Positions 18,149 to 26,807 of a stretch of 64,000 nt of DNA are shown piece by piece (the first letter of the stretch is position 1; each line of letters starts with the position of its first letter). The notes beneath the pieces are model-generated. The model saw only the letters and a program-made list of their open reading frames with translations. It was not told the origin of the DNA and did no database searches. The DNA lies in assembly GCA_947497895.1 (NCBI GenBank), contig CANMIL010000009.1, positions 1 through 64,000 of the forward strand, given 5' to 3'. A program made the translations under genes and the position numbers. This stretch comes from an uncultured Tenacibaculum sp. (GTDB lineage Bacteria > Bacteroidota > Bacteroidia > Flavobacteriales > Flavobacteriaceae).

Positions 18149-19126
18149 ATGTCTATTAAACAAAACTTTATCAAATTCAACCCTATTTTGAAAGAAAAAA
18201 TTTGGGGAGGAGAGAAATTAGTTTCACAATTAAATAAGAAATCAAAAAGTAATAATGTTGGAGAAAGTTGGGAGATTTCGGATGTTGAAGGGGATACATC
18301 AATTGTATCGAATGGAGAATTAGCTGGAAAATCATTAAAAGAACTCATAGGGAACTACAAAGAGAGTCTAGTAGGGGGAAAGGTATACAAACAATTCGGA
18401 GAAAAATTTCCTTTACTTATTAAATATATCGACGCGAAAGAGGCTTTAAGTATACAATTGCATCCTCATGATGATTTGGCCAAAGAACGACATAACTCGT
18501 TTGGTAAAACAGAAATGTGGTATGTAATGCAAGCGGATGAAAAGGCTAATTTAATCGTAGGATTCAAGAAAGATTCAGATAAATCTGAGTATCTGGAACA
18601 TTTAGAGGATAAATCTTTGTTAGAGATTCTGAATGTTGATGAGGTATCGAAAGGAGATGTGTATTTTATTCCTACAGGTAGAATTCATGCAATTGGCGCA
18701 GGTGTTATGTTAGCAGAAATCCAACAAACATCAGATATTACCTATCGTATTTATGATTGGGATCGCCAAGATAGTGAAGGTAATTATAGAGAGCTTCATA
18801 CCGAACAGGCATTGGATGCTATAGATTATGTAGCACAAGAAAAATATTATACGGATTATGACAAGTCCGTTAATCAGTCTTCAGAAATTGTTTCGTGTCC
18901 ATATTTTACTACCAACGTGTTACCAGTAAATGGAAATGTAACAGTTACCAATCAGGAAGATAGTTTTAAGATATTCATGTGTGTTGATGGTGAGGTTGCT
19001 TTTTCAGGTAATGGTCAATCAGAGATATTGAAATACGGAGAAACATTATTGGTTCCTGCCAATGTAAAGGAGTTTACTATTAGTTCTGAAAATAATTCAG
19101 AAGTATTGGAAGTGTATATTCCATAG
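18149..19126 (+). CDS. manA: Mannose-6-phosphate isomerase, class I
   Basis: A 325-residue cupin-type zinc enzyme that interconverts fructose-6-phosphate and mannose-6-phosphate for GDP-sugar and surface polysaccharide synthesis. The zinc-binding SIQLHPHDD motif (about residues 108-116), the GKTEMWYV strand and the GRIHAIGAG motif are intact. Length fits the short bacterial class I form. It is the last gene of the idi operon. Only 22 bases separate its stop from the stop of the convergent Spy-like gene, with no clear terminator. Confidence 0.93.
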   Translation: MSIKQNFIKFNPILKEKIWGGEKLVSQLNKKSKSNNVGESWEISDVEGDTSIVSNGELAGKSLKELIGNYKESLVGGKVYKQFGEKFPLLIKYIDAKEALSIQLHPHDDLAKERHNSFGKTEMWYVMQADEKANLIVGFKKDSDKSEYLEHLEDKSLLEILNVDEVSKGDVYFIPTGRIHAIGAGVMLAEIQQTSDITYRIYDWDRQDSEGNYRELHTEQALDAIDYVAQEKYYTDYDKSVNQSSEIVSCPYFTTNVLPVNGNVTVTNQEDSFKIFMCVDGEVAFSGNGQSEILKYGETLLVPANVKEFTISSENNSEVLEVYIP

Positions 19127-19148
19127 TGTTTTAAAGTGAAAATTAGAA

Positions 19149-19610
19149 TTAGTGTTTAAACTTTTTAGAGCCTCTTAATTTTCTTAAAAGCTTTCTGTTG
19201 AATTCATGTTCAGCAACTTCTAATTTCAGTATTTTACGATAGGATAAGAACTTAGATACCTTATCAAAGAATGAGGATTTAAGTTCATTTCTTTTTTGCT
19301 CAACTGAGGTAATACGTTCAAGTATTTCTTTAGCTTGATCTTCTGATAATTTATCAATACCTCCTAGTTCGTCTATTCGTTTTTTAATTTTATAACGTTC
19401 TTCTCTATGGAGTTTCGTCATCTGATCATGGTATTCGTTGTATATTGGCCAGAATTTTTCTGCTTCTTGAGAAGAGAAGTTTAGTTTGTCAGTGATGTGA
19501 GCAACTTTATAGGCACGAATTTTTTCATGACGGTCTTTATGACGGTCCTGAGCGTTTAAGAGTGAACTCAAAAAAACGAAGGTGAAAAGTAGTAGTAGGT
19601 GCTTTTTCAT
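19149..19610 (-). CDS. Spy/CpxP-like periplasmic protein of an ECF sigma operon
   Basis: I start this at ATG 19610 (MKKHLLLLF), giving 153 residues with a normal signal peptide ending about LNA-QD; the longer frame from 19625 would overlap the gene upstream. The mature protein is highly charged and helical, with an LTxxQ-like region (KLNFSSQEAEKFWPIYNEY, about 40-58) and a KLSEDQAKEIL segment. This resembles the Spy/CpxP fold, periplasmic helical dimers that sense or buffer envelope stress. It is the third gene of the sigma/anti-sigma operon, one base after the stop of the preceding gene, so it probably feeds signals to that sigma factor. Confidence 0.8.
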   Translation of the reverse strand: MKKHLLLLFTFVFLSSLLNAQDRHKDRHEKIRAYKVAHITDKLNFSSQEAEKFWPIYNEYHDQMTKLHREERYKIKKRIDELGGIDKLSEDQAKEILERITSVEQKRNELKSSFFDKVSKFLSYRKILKLEVAEHEFNRKLLRKLRGSKKFKH

Positions 19611-19611
19611 C

Positions 19612-20157
19612 TTATTGAATTTCATTTATTATTGTATTTTCTTCTAAATTGTCTAAATATTCTTCCATATTTTCATCATCTAATATGATGGAATCGAAAG
19701 TTTCAATTTCAAAATTGATATCTGTTTCATCTAAAGCAACAAATAATTCATCTCCAGAGGTATCTATATAACCATCTTCATACCAAACTTCAATTTCTGA
19801 GGTAGATACAGTGTTAAAGTTAATAGTACTTGTGTTTTTTGTGTACATATATCCCGCAAATATCAAAACTGCAGCCGCGGCAGCTGTAGGAACAAGTTGA
19901 ACTAACCTTTTATATAAAGGAATAACTTTTTTCTCGGAAGCCTGCTCTTCTTTGATTTTCTCATGTAGAGTTTCTTCTAAAGAATTGAAATATGAATCAG
20001 GTACTTTAAAAGGTACTTTTTTAGGAAGATTCACGTTTTCTTGATTCAATACCTTAGCATCGAAATCATCCAGATAACTTTCAGGAACAACAAAACCATT
20101 TTCTTTTTTGGTTTTCTTGTTAAGGAAATCGATACTATTTTTTAAATCGTTATTCAT
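19612..20157 (-). CDS. Probable anti-sigma factor, single-pass membrane protein
   Basis: A 181-residue protein with a cytosolic N-terminal part (1-85) containing two similar motifs (VPESYLDDFDAKVL and VPDSYFNSLEETLHEKI), one transmembrane helix (about 87-105, Ala-rich) and a very acidic periplasmic C-terminus. This is the layout of anti-sigma factors in Bacteroidota: the N-terminal part would hold the sigma factor, the tail would receive signals. It lies 30 bases behind the sigma gene. No zinc-binding HxxxCxxC motif is present, so the ZAS class is excluded. The assignment rests on topology and context. Confidence 0.75.
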   Translation of the reverse strand: MNNDLKNSIDFLNKKTKKENGFVVPESYLDDFDAKVLNQENVNLPKKVPFKVPDSYFNSLEETLHEKIKEEQASEKKVIPLYKRLVQLVPTAAAAAVLIFAGYMYTKNTSTINFNTVSTSEIEVWYEDGYIDTSGDELFVALDETDINFEIETFDSIILDDENMEEYLDNLEENTIINEIQ

Positions 20158-20187
20158 ACTTATAAGACTACGTGTTTACCAAAAGGT

Positions 20188-20733
20188 TTAATTTATATTT
20201 TTTATATACGCTTCAATCTTCTTTACTGCATGATGGTAGGATGCTTTTAAACTACCAACGCTTACATTGAGTATTTCAGAAATGTCGTTATATTTCATTT
20301 CATCGAAATACTTCATGTTAAAAACTAATTGTTGTTGTTGAGGAAGTGTAGCTATGGCTTTCTGTAGAATAAGTTGAATCTCATCGCCATCAAACCAATA
20401 ATCACTGCTTAAATTAGAAGTGATTTGTTGTTGATAATCAGTAATATCAAGATTTTGTTCTTTCGCCTTTTTACTTACAAAGCTAATAGCTTCATTTGTA
20501 GCTATACGATATAACCAAGAGTATAGTTTGCTATTTCCTTTAAAAGAATCAATATTTTTATACACCTTAATAAAGGTGTTTTGAAGAACATCATCGGCGT
20601 CATCGTGAAGATAAACGATCTTTCTAATATGCCAATAAAGTCTTTCTTTATATTGATTCACCAAAGTTTTAAACGCTAACTCCTTGGAAGAGGCATCTTG
20701 TAACTGATTAATGAATAATACTTCGTCTGTCAA
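20188..20733 (-). CDS. RNA polymerase sigma factor, ECF (sigma-70 family)
   Basis: A 181-residue sigma factor with region 2 (about 21-92, including DDADDVLQNTFIKVY and YSWLYRIATNEA) and region 4 (about 125-175, LPQQQQLVFNMKYFDEMKYNDIS then the helix-turn-helix SVGSLKASYHHAVKKI). It has no region 1.1 or 3. It heads the operon sigma / membrane anti-sigma / Spy-like protein. A gene set of this kind responds to envelope conditions. The target promoter cannot be read from the window. Confidence 0.95.
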   Translation of the reverse strand: MTDEVLFINQLQDASSKELAFKTLVNQYKERLYWHIRKIVYLHDDADDVLQNTFIKVYKNIDSFKGNSKLYSWLYRIATNEAISFVSKKAKEQNLDITDYQQQITSNLSSDYWFDGDEIQLILQKAIATLPQQQQLVFNMKYFDEMKYNDISEILNVSVGSLKASYHHAVKKIEAYIKNIN

Positions 20734-20796
20734 CTAGTTTAAATTTAGCTGTTAGACCATAAAAATATAAAAAGGTTTAAGGTAACCAAGAAAAAA

Positions 20797-22242
20797 TTAA
20801 CGAGTTCTTCTACTAGAAAAACCAAATAGACGTTTTTCTTTGATGGTATCTGATACTCCTTTCGGAAGCATTTCTTCCCATCCTTCTTCGTTGTTTTTTA
20901 TCTTTGAAAGTACCGTTCTTGAGAAAATACTAAGAACTTCAGGATCAAAATTCTTTAAATCAATAAGACGTCCATTTTGTTTAAAGAACTTATAAAGATC
21001 TTTCATCCTCGGGTGTACTTTTAAGTTTTCACTAGTCAGATACTCACCAGTATTTTGCTCTTTGTATGGGTATAAATAGATTTTTAAATCTCGATAGAAT
21101 AATTTTCCAAAAGCTTCTAAGATACCACCACTTAATCCACGGTAGTACTTTTCATCGAAAATTTGAATTAAATTATTAACTCCCATAGCTAGTGCCATAC
21201 GTTCACGAGTATATTCACTAAAATATTCTACGAGTTTAAAATACTCTTGGTAGTTGGTAATCATTACATTTTGACCTAAAGAACAAAGTAACTCAGCTCT
21301 ATCAAGGAAATCACGTTCATTAATTTCTCCTTCTGCTTTCAAGTTGCTTAAGGTTATCTCGAAAATAATTTGTGTTTTTTCTGGATTCACCTTTTTTTCC
21401 TTCAAGAAGAGCTCTTTTGACTTCTCAAACATGTCCATATTTACTTTCGTAACAGGTCTGAAACTTCCACGAAGAGCTAAAATATTTCTTTTGTAAAGAA
21501 CTTGAGCAGGTAATAAGTTGTTACCGTCAGGACCGAACATTACAGCGTTTGTCATATTGTTTTTAACAAGTTGTAAACTCATTAAACGATTATCAACATA
21601 CATAAAACGAGGACCAGAGAAATTGATCATATCAATTTCCAAACGATCCTTATCAATATTATCGTAGAAAGATTTTAATAATTCTTTTGGATTATCATTT
21701 AAGTAAAAGGCACCATAAATAAGATTTACTCCTAAAATACCTAAGGTTTCTTGTTGCAGGCGAGCATCCGTTTCTTTAAAACGTAAGTGAAGAATAATTT
21801 CATTGTAATCCTCTAAGGGGTCTAATTGAAAACGAATTCCTACCCAACCGTGTCCTTTAAACTTTTTTGTAAAGTTAATAGTAGCCACGGTATTCGCGTA
21901 ACTAAAAAATAATTTATCTGGATGTTTTTGACGGTCTAAACGATCTTCAATCAAGATCATTTCATGTTTTAACATCTTCTTTAATCTTGCTTCAGTTACA
22001 TACCTTCCGTCTTTTTCAATTCCGTAGATAGCATCTGAAAAATCTTTATCATAAGCACTCATGGCTTTCGCAATGGTACCAGAAGCACCACCGGCCCTAA
22101 AGAAATTTCGAACAGTTTCTTGACCTGCACCTATTTCGGCAAAAGTACCGTAAATATGTTGGTTTAGATTAATTTTTAAAGCTTTCGATTTTACTGTTGG
22201 TACCGTATTGATCTTTTGATCTCCTTTTAACGTAATTGCCAT
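20797..22242 (-). CDS. Conserved soluble protein, function unknown (481 aa)
   Basis: I start at ATG 22242 (MAITLKGDQKINTVP); the longer frame from 22269 runs into a well-formed promoter (22267-22298). The 481-residue protein has no signal peptide, barrel strands or plug motif. Conserved blocks include NQHIYGTFAEIGAGQETVRNF near the N-terminus, YDKDFSDAIYG, and a C-terminal region MALAMGVNNLIQIFDEKYY. As far as I recall, close homologues in databases carry labels such as TonB-dependent receptor or nucleotide adenylyltransferase; neither is supported by what I can see. It is large, cytosolic and well conserved in flavobacteria. I do not recognise its function. Confidence 0.75.
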   Translation of the reverse strand: MAITLKGDQKINTVPTVKSKALKINLNQHIYGTFAEIGAGQETVRNFFRAGGASGTIAKAMSAYDKDFSDAIYGIEKDGRYVTEARLKKMLKHEMILIEDRLDRQKHPDKLFFSYANTVATINFTKKFKGHGWVGIRFQLDPLEDYNEIILHLRFKETDARLQQETLGILGVNLIYGAFYLNDNPKELLKSFYDNIDKDRLEIDMINFSGPRFMYVDNRLMSLQLVKNNMTNAVMFGPDGNNLLPAQVLYKRNILALRGSFRPVTKVNMDMFEKSKELFLKEKKVNPEKTQIIFEITLSNLKAEGEINERDFLDRAELLCSLGQNVMITNYQEYFKLVEYFSEYTRERMALAMGVNNLIQIFDEKYYRGLSGGILEAFGKLFYRDLKIYLYPYKEQNTGEYLTSENLKVHPRMKDLYKFFKQNGRLIDLKNFDPEVLSIFSRTVLSKIKNNEEGWEEMLPKGVSDTIKEKRLFGFSSRRTR

Positions 22243-22266
22243 TTTATTTGTTTTTGTTACGCGGAA

Positions 22267-22298
22267 CAAATGTACTGAAAATAGCAGCTATCAGTCAA
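22267..22298 (-). promoter_or_regulatory. Promoter of the 481-residue gene (TTG, 21 bp, TACATTTG)
   Basis: Minus strand: TTG at 22298-22296, 21-bp spacer, TACATTTG at 22274-22267. It fits the Bacteroidota consensus and fixes the downstream ATG at 22242 as the start. Confidence 0.7.
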
Positions 22299-22307
22299 TT
22301 TTTATTG

Positions 22308-22315
22308 TATTTTTG
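22308..22315 (+). promoter_or_regulatory. Promoter -7 element of the MBL hydrolase gene
   Basis: TATTTTTG fits TAnnTTTG and ends 9 bases before the ATG at 22325, which would give a nearly leaderless mRNA. No -33 TTG at the right distance is seen, so this is tentative. Confidence 0.4.
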
Positions 22316-22324
22316 TTATAAGAA

Positions 22325-23110
22325 ATGAGTAAAATAAAACAGTTAAAAATAACTTTTCTTGGAACTGGGACTTCAACGGGGGTTCCCATGATTACAAGTA
22401 CGCATCCAGTAGCATTTTCCGATAATCCTAAAGACAAAAGACTTAGATCGTCTATTATGGTTTCTTGGGATGACGCAACCTATATTATTGATAGCGGACC
22501 AGATTTTAGGCAACAAATGATTCGCGAAAATGTTCAATCCATTAACGGAATTCTTTTTACACACGAACATTCTGATCACATTGCAGGTTTTGATGATATC
22601 CGTCCGTACAGCTTTAGAATGGGAGAAGTACCCATATATTTAACGGAAAGGGTTTTAAAGTCGTTAGAAAAACGATACGATTATATTTTCGCTACTGAAA
22701 ATAGATATCCGAGCGCAGCCAAGGTAAAGTCTCATATAATTACTAAAGATAGTCTGCTAGAATTTCAAGAGGTAAAAATAACTCCTGTTGAGGTAATGCA
22801 TGGAAATTTACCTGTTTTGGGATTTAGATTTAACAATTTCGCCTATTTAACGGATATTAAAACAATAACATCGGAAGAAAAGAAGAAGTTGAATAATCTT
22901 GATACTTTAGTAGTAACAGGTTTGAGAAAGGAACTTCATTCGACACACTTTAATATCGATGAAGCTGTTGAGTTTATTAAAGAGTTGAAGCCGAAAAAAG
23001 CATATTTAACACATATTAGTGAGTTACTCGGTTTTCATGATGAAGTAGAAAAAGAACTTCCTGAAAATGTGTTTTTGGCTTATGATGGTTTATGTATAAC
23101 AAGTGAATAA
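22325..23110 (+). CDS. Metallo-beta-lactamase fold hydrolase (PhnP-like)
   Basis: A 261-residue cytosolic metal-dependent hydrolase. The metal-binding motif is H80-E-H82-S-D84-H85 (FTHEHSDHIAGFDDIRPYSF), with further ligands at the MHGNLPVLGFRF loop and LTHIS near 233. The N-terminal LGTGTSTGVPMI is typical of the PhnP/tRNase Z-like branch that cleaves phosphodiesters. No phosphonate genes are nearby, so a role in phosphonate use is unlikely; a cyclic phosphodiester or other small phosphoester is the broad guess. It is divergently transcribed from the 481-residue gene. Confidence 0.85.
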   Translation: MSKIKQLKITFLGTGTSTGVPMITSTHPVAFSDNPKDKRLRSSIMVSWDDATYIIDSGPDFRQQMIRENVQSINGILFTHEHSDHIAGFDDIRPYSFRMGEVPIYLTERVLKSLEKRYDYIFATENRYPSAAKVKSHIITKDSLLEFQEVKITPVEVMHGNLPVLGFRFNNFAYLTDIKTITSEEKKKLNNLDTLVVTGLRKELHSTHFNIDEAVEFIKELKPKKAYLTHISELLGFHDEVEKELPENVFLAYDGLCITSE

Positions 23111-23274
23111 AACTTTCATAGTTTTTTCCAATTTTGCTATAAAATTTAATGACTCGAAGAATCTTTGAAATCTGGATAAGATTAATAACTTTATCTCAGT
23201 AAATAACAGAATTAGTTTCTTTAACATCACTTATCCGATGTAATGGTGTTAAATGATATAAAATAAAACAAACA

Positions 23275-24033
23275 ATGAAAATAATAATATCTCCTGCTAA
23301 ATCTCTTGATTTTGAAACAAAAGCTAATACAGAAGAGTATACGCAACCTCGTTTTTTAGAACACTCAGAAAAATTAAACAAGAAATTAAAAACACTTTCT
23401 AAGAAAAAGTTATCGGAATTAATGAAAATCTCTGACGATTTGGGAGCCTTGAATTATGAAAGAAATCAAAGCTGGAATCCGGACTTTACGCTTGATAACG
23501 CAAAGCAGGCAGTGTATTCTTTTACAGGAGAGGTTTTTAGAGGTTTGGATGTTACTTCATTGGAAAGTGAGAAAATTCCTGTTCTTAATAATAAGCTTCG
23601 TATTCTTTCAGGTTTGTATGGGATATTAAGGCCTTTAGATTTAATTCAACCGTATCGATTAGAAATGGGAACTAGATTAAAGGTAGGAAGAGCTGATAAT
23701 TTATATAAGTTCTGGGGAGATTTATTAGCTGATTCTTTAAACAATGAAATGGAAGAAGGTGAATTGTTGATTAATCTAGCGAGCTCAGAGTATTTTAAAG
23801 CCGTTCCAAAAAAGACCTTAAACACTCCGATGATTACCCCTGTTTTTAAAGATTTGAAAAACGGTCAATATAAAACCATAATGACGTATGCAAAGAAGGC
23901 GAGAGGTTTAATGGTTAGATATATTATTGATAATAATGTTGAAACCTTGGATGAGTTAAAAGGTTTTAATGTGGATGATTATGCTTTTTCTGAGCCAATG
24001 TCTTCGGAAAATGAATTGGTTTTTACTAGGTAA
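23275..24033 (+). CDS. yaaA: Peroxide stress protein YaaA
   Basis: A 252-residue cytosolic protein of the YaaA/DUF328 family, which lowers free iron and limits oxidative DNA damage under peroxide. The signature SPAKSLDFE at residues 5-13, the SGLYGILRPLDLIQPYRLEMGTR region split around residue 120, and the C-terminal YAKKARGLM are present. Length matches the family. It stands alone 164 bases after the MBL gene. Confidence 0.93.
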   Translation: MKIIISPAKSLDFETKANTEEYTQPRFLEHSEKLNKKLKTLSKKKLSELMKISDDLGALNYERNQSWNPDFTLDNAKQAVYSFTGEVFRGLDVTSLESEKIPVLNNKLRILSGLYGILRPLDLIQPYRLEMGTRLKVGRADNLYKFWGDLLADSLNNEMEEGELLINLASSEYFKAVPKKTLNTPMITPVFKDLKNGQYKTIMTYAKKARGLMVRYIIDNNVETLDELKGFNVDDYAFSEPMSSENELVFTR

Positions 24034-24125
24034 ATATCAAAATCTACGATATGGAATTAAGAATATTCTTATAGCTTTTGTTTCAAAAGTTTATGATTAT
24101 CTTTGATTTCTAAATCAAGTTTTAT

Positions 24126-24770
24126 ATGAAAAGGAACTCAAGGAAAATTGTAAAAAGAGGTTTTGGAGCAATTCTTTTAATTTTTGCCATTATAATTATT
24201 TGTAATAGTCTCATCTATTGGAATGCCCGAAATAAAACGTATTCTAATGTAGAGGTAATTCCAGAAAAAAAAGTCGCACTCTTATTGGGAACCAATAAGT
24301 ATCTGCAAAATGGGAATGTAAACTTATATTATAAGTTCAGAGTTGAGGCGGCCGTAAATCTTTACCGGAAAGGAAAGTTTCGATATATTATTGTAAGCGG
24401 AGATAATGGTAAGAAAGGTTACGATGAGCCAACTCAATTTAAGGAGGACTTGGTAAGAAGAGGAATACCAGCTTATAGAATATTCTTGGATTACGCTGGT
24501 TTCAGAACACTGGATTCGATAGTTAGAGTCAAAGAGATTTTTGGTCAAGATGATTTGCTTGTTATCTCACAGAAATTTCATAATGAACGAGCCATTTACT
24601 TGGCGGAAAGTAAAGGTGTAAAAGCTATTGGGTTTAATGCTCGTGATGTTTATGGAAGATCGGGAACCAAAGTAATGATAAGAGAGTATTTAGCTAGGGT
24701 TAAGGTATTTGTAGATTTATTGTTTAGGGTTAAACCTAAATTCCTAGGAGAAAAAGTTCAGATAAAATAA
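24126..24770 (+). CDS. sanA: SanA/YdcF-family membrane-anchored protein
   Basis: A 214-residue protein with one N-terminal transmembrane anchor (about 13-32) and a periplasmic DUF218 domain (VALLLGTNKYL, YIIVSGDNG, VISQKFHNERAIYLA). SanA in enterobacteria supports the envelope barrier against vancomycin and detergents; the biochemical activity is not known. The mature domain is complete. It ends two bases before a bidirectional terminator shared with sdaA. Confidence 0.88.
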   Translation: MKRNSRKIVKRGFGAILLIFAIIIICNSLIYWNARNKTYSNVEVIPEKKVALLLGTNKYLQNGNVNLYYKFRVEAAVNLYRKGKFRYIIVSGDNGKKGYDEPTQFKEDLVRRGIPAYRIFLDYAGFRTLDSIVRVKEIFGQDDLLVISQKFHNERAIYLAESKGVKAIGFNARDVYGRSGTKVMIREYLARVKVFVDLLFRVKPKFLGEKVQIK

Positions 24771-24797
24771 AAGCATCCTTTTTGGATGCTTCTTATT
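24771..24797. terminator. Bidirectional terminator between sanA and sdaA
   Basis: AAGCATCC (24771-24778) and GGATGCTT (24784-24791) pair around five T, with an A-rich left flank and T-rich right flank, so it can stop both convergent genes. Confidence 0.88.
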
Positions 24798-24799
24798 TT

Positions 24800-26227
24800 T
24801 TAACAGTCGGCCAAACCGACCGTAACAGCCAGCCCACCTTCTGAAGTTTCTTTATAGTTTCTATTCATGTCTTTAGCAGTTTCCCACATCGTGTCAATAA
24901 CCTTATCAAGTGGTACTAAAGATTTTTCAGGGTCTGTTTCTAAAGCTAATTCCGCAGCATTAATCGCTTTTATCGCTCCCATAGCATTTCTTTCAATGCA
25001 AGGGACTTGTACCAAACCACCAATTGGATCGCATGTTAATCCTAAGTGATGTTCCATGGCAATTTCAGCAGCAACTAAGCATTGAGAAGGAGTTCCTCCT
25101 AATAGTTCAGTTAAAGCTCCGGCAGCCATTGCAGACGATACACCAATTTCAGCCTGACAACCTCCCATTGCAGCGGAGATAGTGGCATTTTTCTTGAAAA
25201 CACTTCCTATTTCACCCGCAACCAATAAGAATTTCTTAATATGACTAAAGTCTGCTTCGTGATTTTCAATAACGAGATAGTACATTAAAACTGCAGGAAT
25301 TACTCCGGCACTACCATTTGTAGGGGCTGTAACAACGCGTCCTAAAGAAGCATTAACTTCATTTACTGAAAGAGCGAAGCAACTAACCCATTTTAGAATC
25401 TCTCTGAATTTTACCTCAGTACTTCGAATTGCTGAAATCCATTCTTCTTGATTGGTATATGAGGAATCTTTGATAAGTTTTTTATGTGTTTCAAACGCTC
25501 TTCTTTTAACATTTAACCCACCAGGTAAAGTACCCTCGGTATGGCAACCGATATACATACATTCGAGCATCGTATTCCATACCCTTTTTAATTCTACATC
25601 GATTTCGTAATCCGATTTTAAAACTAATTCATTAGCAAGAACGATATCAGAAATATTCTTCTGTTTATTATTACAATAATCTTCTAATTCAGTTGCTCTG
25701 TTAATTGGAAAAGGAAAATTCTTTTTGTTGATTTCATTTTCTTCAGAAGCCTCTATTTCCTCTTGGATAACAAAACCACCACCGATAGAATAATAGGTTT
25801 CAGAAGAAATAATATCGTTTTCTTTTGAAAGAGCTATAAAGGTTAGTCCGTTGGAATGAAAAGGAAGGAATTCTTTATTGAAAATTACTTGATCAATAGA
25901 GAAGTCTAAAACTTTCTCGCCATTAAAATCAAGAGTATTTGTGCTTTTAATTTTGGAGATAATATTTTCAATATCATCAATAGGAATATATTCGGGATCA
26001 GTTCCACTGAGTCCTAATAAAACTGCTAAATCGGTAGCGTGTCCTTTTCCAGTTAGTGATAATGATCCGTAAAGATTCACTTTTACGGTACTTATGTTAT
26101 TAATAAGTTGGTTATCCTTTAACTTTTCAATCCACTGCTGAGCGGCTCTCCAAGGCCCCAAAGTATGTGAGCTAGACGGTCCTACCCCGATTTTTAGCAT
26201 GTCAAAAACGCTAATAAATTGAGACAT
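24800..26227 (-). CDS. sdaA: L-serine ammonia-lyase, single chain
   Basis: A 475-residue iron-sulfur enzyme that turns L-serine into pyruvate and ammonia. The beta domain opens with the serine-binding motif VGPSSSHTLGPW (about 14-25), and the alpha domain holds TAPTNGSAGVIPA and the GGCQAEIGV and GLTCDPIGGLVQVPC cysteines that bind the 4Fe-4S cluster. The last residue is Cys (GLADC). In the Legionella type 2 enzyme a C-terminal Cys folds back as a cluster ligand, so the same control by tail is likely. It is convergent with sanA. Confidence 0.94.
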   Translation of the reverse strand: MSQFISVFDMLKIGVGPSSSHTLGPWRAAQQWIEKLKDNQLINNISTVKVNLYGSLSLTGKGHATDLAVLLGLSGTDPEYIPIDDIENIISKIKSTNTLDFNGEKVLDFSIDQVIFNKEFLPFHSNGLTFIALSKENDIISSETYYSIGGGFVIQEEIEASEENEINKKNFPFPINRATELEDYCNNKQKNISDIVLANELVLKSDYEIDVELKRVWNTMLECMYIGCHTEGTLPGGLNVKRRAFETHKKLIKDSSYTNQEEWISAIRSTEVKFREILKWVSCFALSVNEVNASLGRVVTAPTNGSAGVIPAVLMYYLVIENHEADFSHIKKFLLVAGEIGSVFKKNATISAAMGGCQAEIGVSSAMAAGALTELLGGTPSQCLVAAEIAMEHHLGLTCDPIGGLVQVPCIERNAMGAIKAINAAELALETDPEKSLVPLDKVIDTMWETAKDMNRNYKETSEGGLAVTVGLADC

Positions 26228-26263
26228 AGAAATCTTGTTGTTTGTTGTCGGCTAAAATAAAAA

Positions 26264-26290
26264 ATCCTGCATTAATTTTTAATGCAGGAT
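26264..26290 (-). terminator. Terminator of the DUF2853 gene
   Basis: ATCCTGCATT (26264-26273) and AATGCAGGAT (26281-26290) pair perfectly around seven bases; on the minus strand TTTTTTATTTTAG follows. It lies between the DUF2853 stop and the sdaA start. Confidence 0.9.
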
Positions 26291-26314
26291 CTGAATTTTA
26301 TAAAATAAAATATG

Positions 26315-26656
26315 TTATAGCCCGTAAACAGATTGTTTATCAAATTTTTCAGCTAACATATAATATACTACGGCTCTGTATTTATTTCTTTCAGATTTTC
26401 CAATTTTTTCAATTACTTCAGCAATAGCTTCGTCTAATTGTGGTCCATCAGATAAACCTAACTTTTTAATTAAGAAATTGTTTTTTACCGTTTCTAACTC
26501 TTTCTTGTCCGTTCCAGATACCGTTTCAGCATCCTTTTTATAAATAGATGGTCCCAGACCTTTGGTTACAGCATTTAGTAAATCATCTTTTATGGCGATA
26601 TTTTTGTCACCCATAAACTTCTTATACAATTCTACTTTTTCGTCAAACTTACTCAT
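26315..26656 (-). CDS. DUF2853 family protein
   Basis: A 113-residue soluble helical protein with no signal peptide. The start MSKFDEKVELYKKFM, the GLGPSIYKKDAETVSG core and the C-terminal KYRAVVYYMLAEKF place it in DUF2853, a family of unknown function common in Bacteroidota and Proteobacteria. It is monocistronic, with its own promoter (26706-26735) and terminator. Nothing nearby suggests a role. Confidence 0.88.
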   Translation of the reverse strand: MSKFDEKVELYKKFMGDKNIAIKDDLLNAVTKGLGPSIYKKDAETVSGTDKKELETVKNNFLIKKLGLSDGPQLDEAIAEVIEKIGKSERNKYRAVVYYMLAEKFDKQSVYGL

Positions 26657-26705
26657 GATTTTTTGTTTATAAATTAAATTTATTTATTTGAATTTTTAAT
26701 TCTCT

Positions 26706-26735
26706 CAAATATAGAAAAATAATTGAATCATTCAA
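26706..26735 (-). promoter_or_regulatory. DUF2853 promoter (TTG, 19 bp, TATATTTG)
   Basis: Minus strand: TTG at 26735-26733, 19-bp spacer, TATATTTG at 26713-26706. It is one of the best matches to the consensus in the window. Confidence 0.72.
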
Positions 26736-26778
26736 ATGGTCACTGTTTTAAGTGAGAATAAATTAAAAAAGGAATGCC

Positions 26779-26786
26779 TAAATTTG
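26779..26786 (+). promoter_or_regulatory. Promoter -7 element of the M14 peptidase gene
   Basis: TAAATTTG fits TAnnTTTG, 21 bases before the ATG at 26808 and inside the longer frame that begins at 26736, which supports the later start. Confidence 0.45.
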
Positions 26787-26807
26787 ATTCGAACTAACAC
26801 ACAAATT

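Noticed and set aside
20797..22269. TonB-dependent receptor label for the 481-residue protein
   Set aside because: No signal peptide, plug domain or barrel strands are visible.
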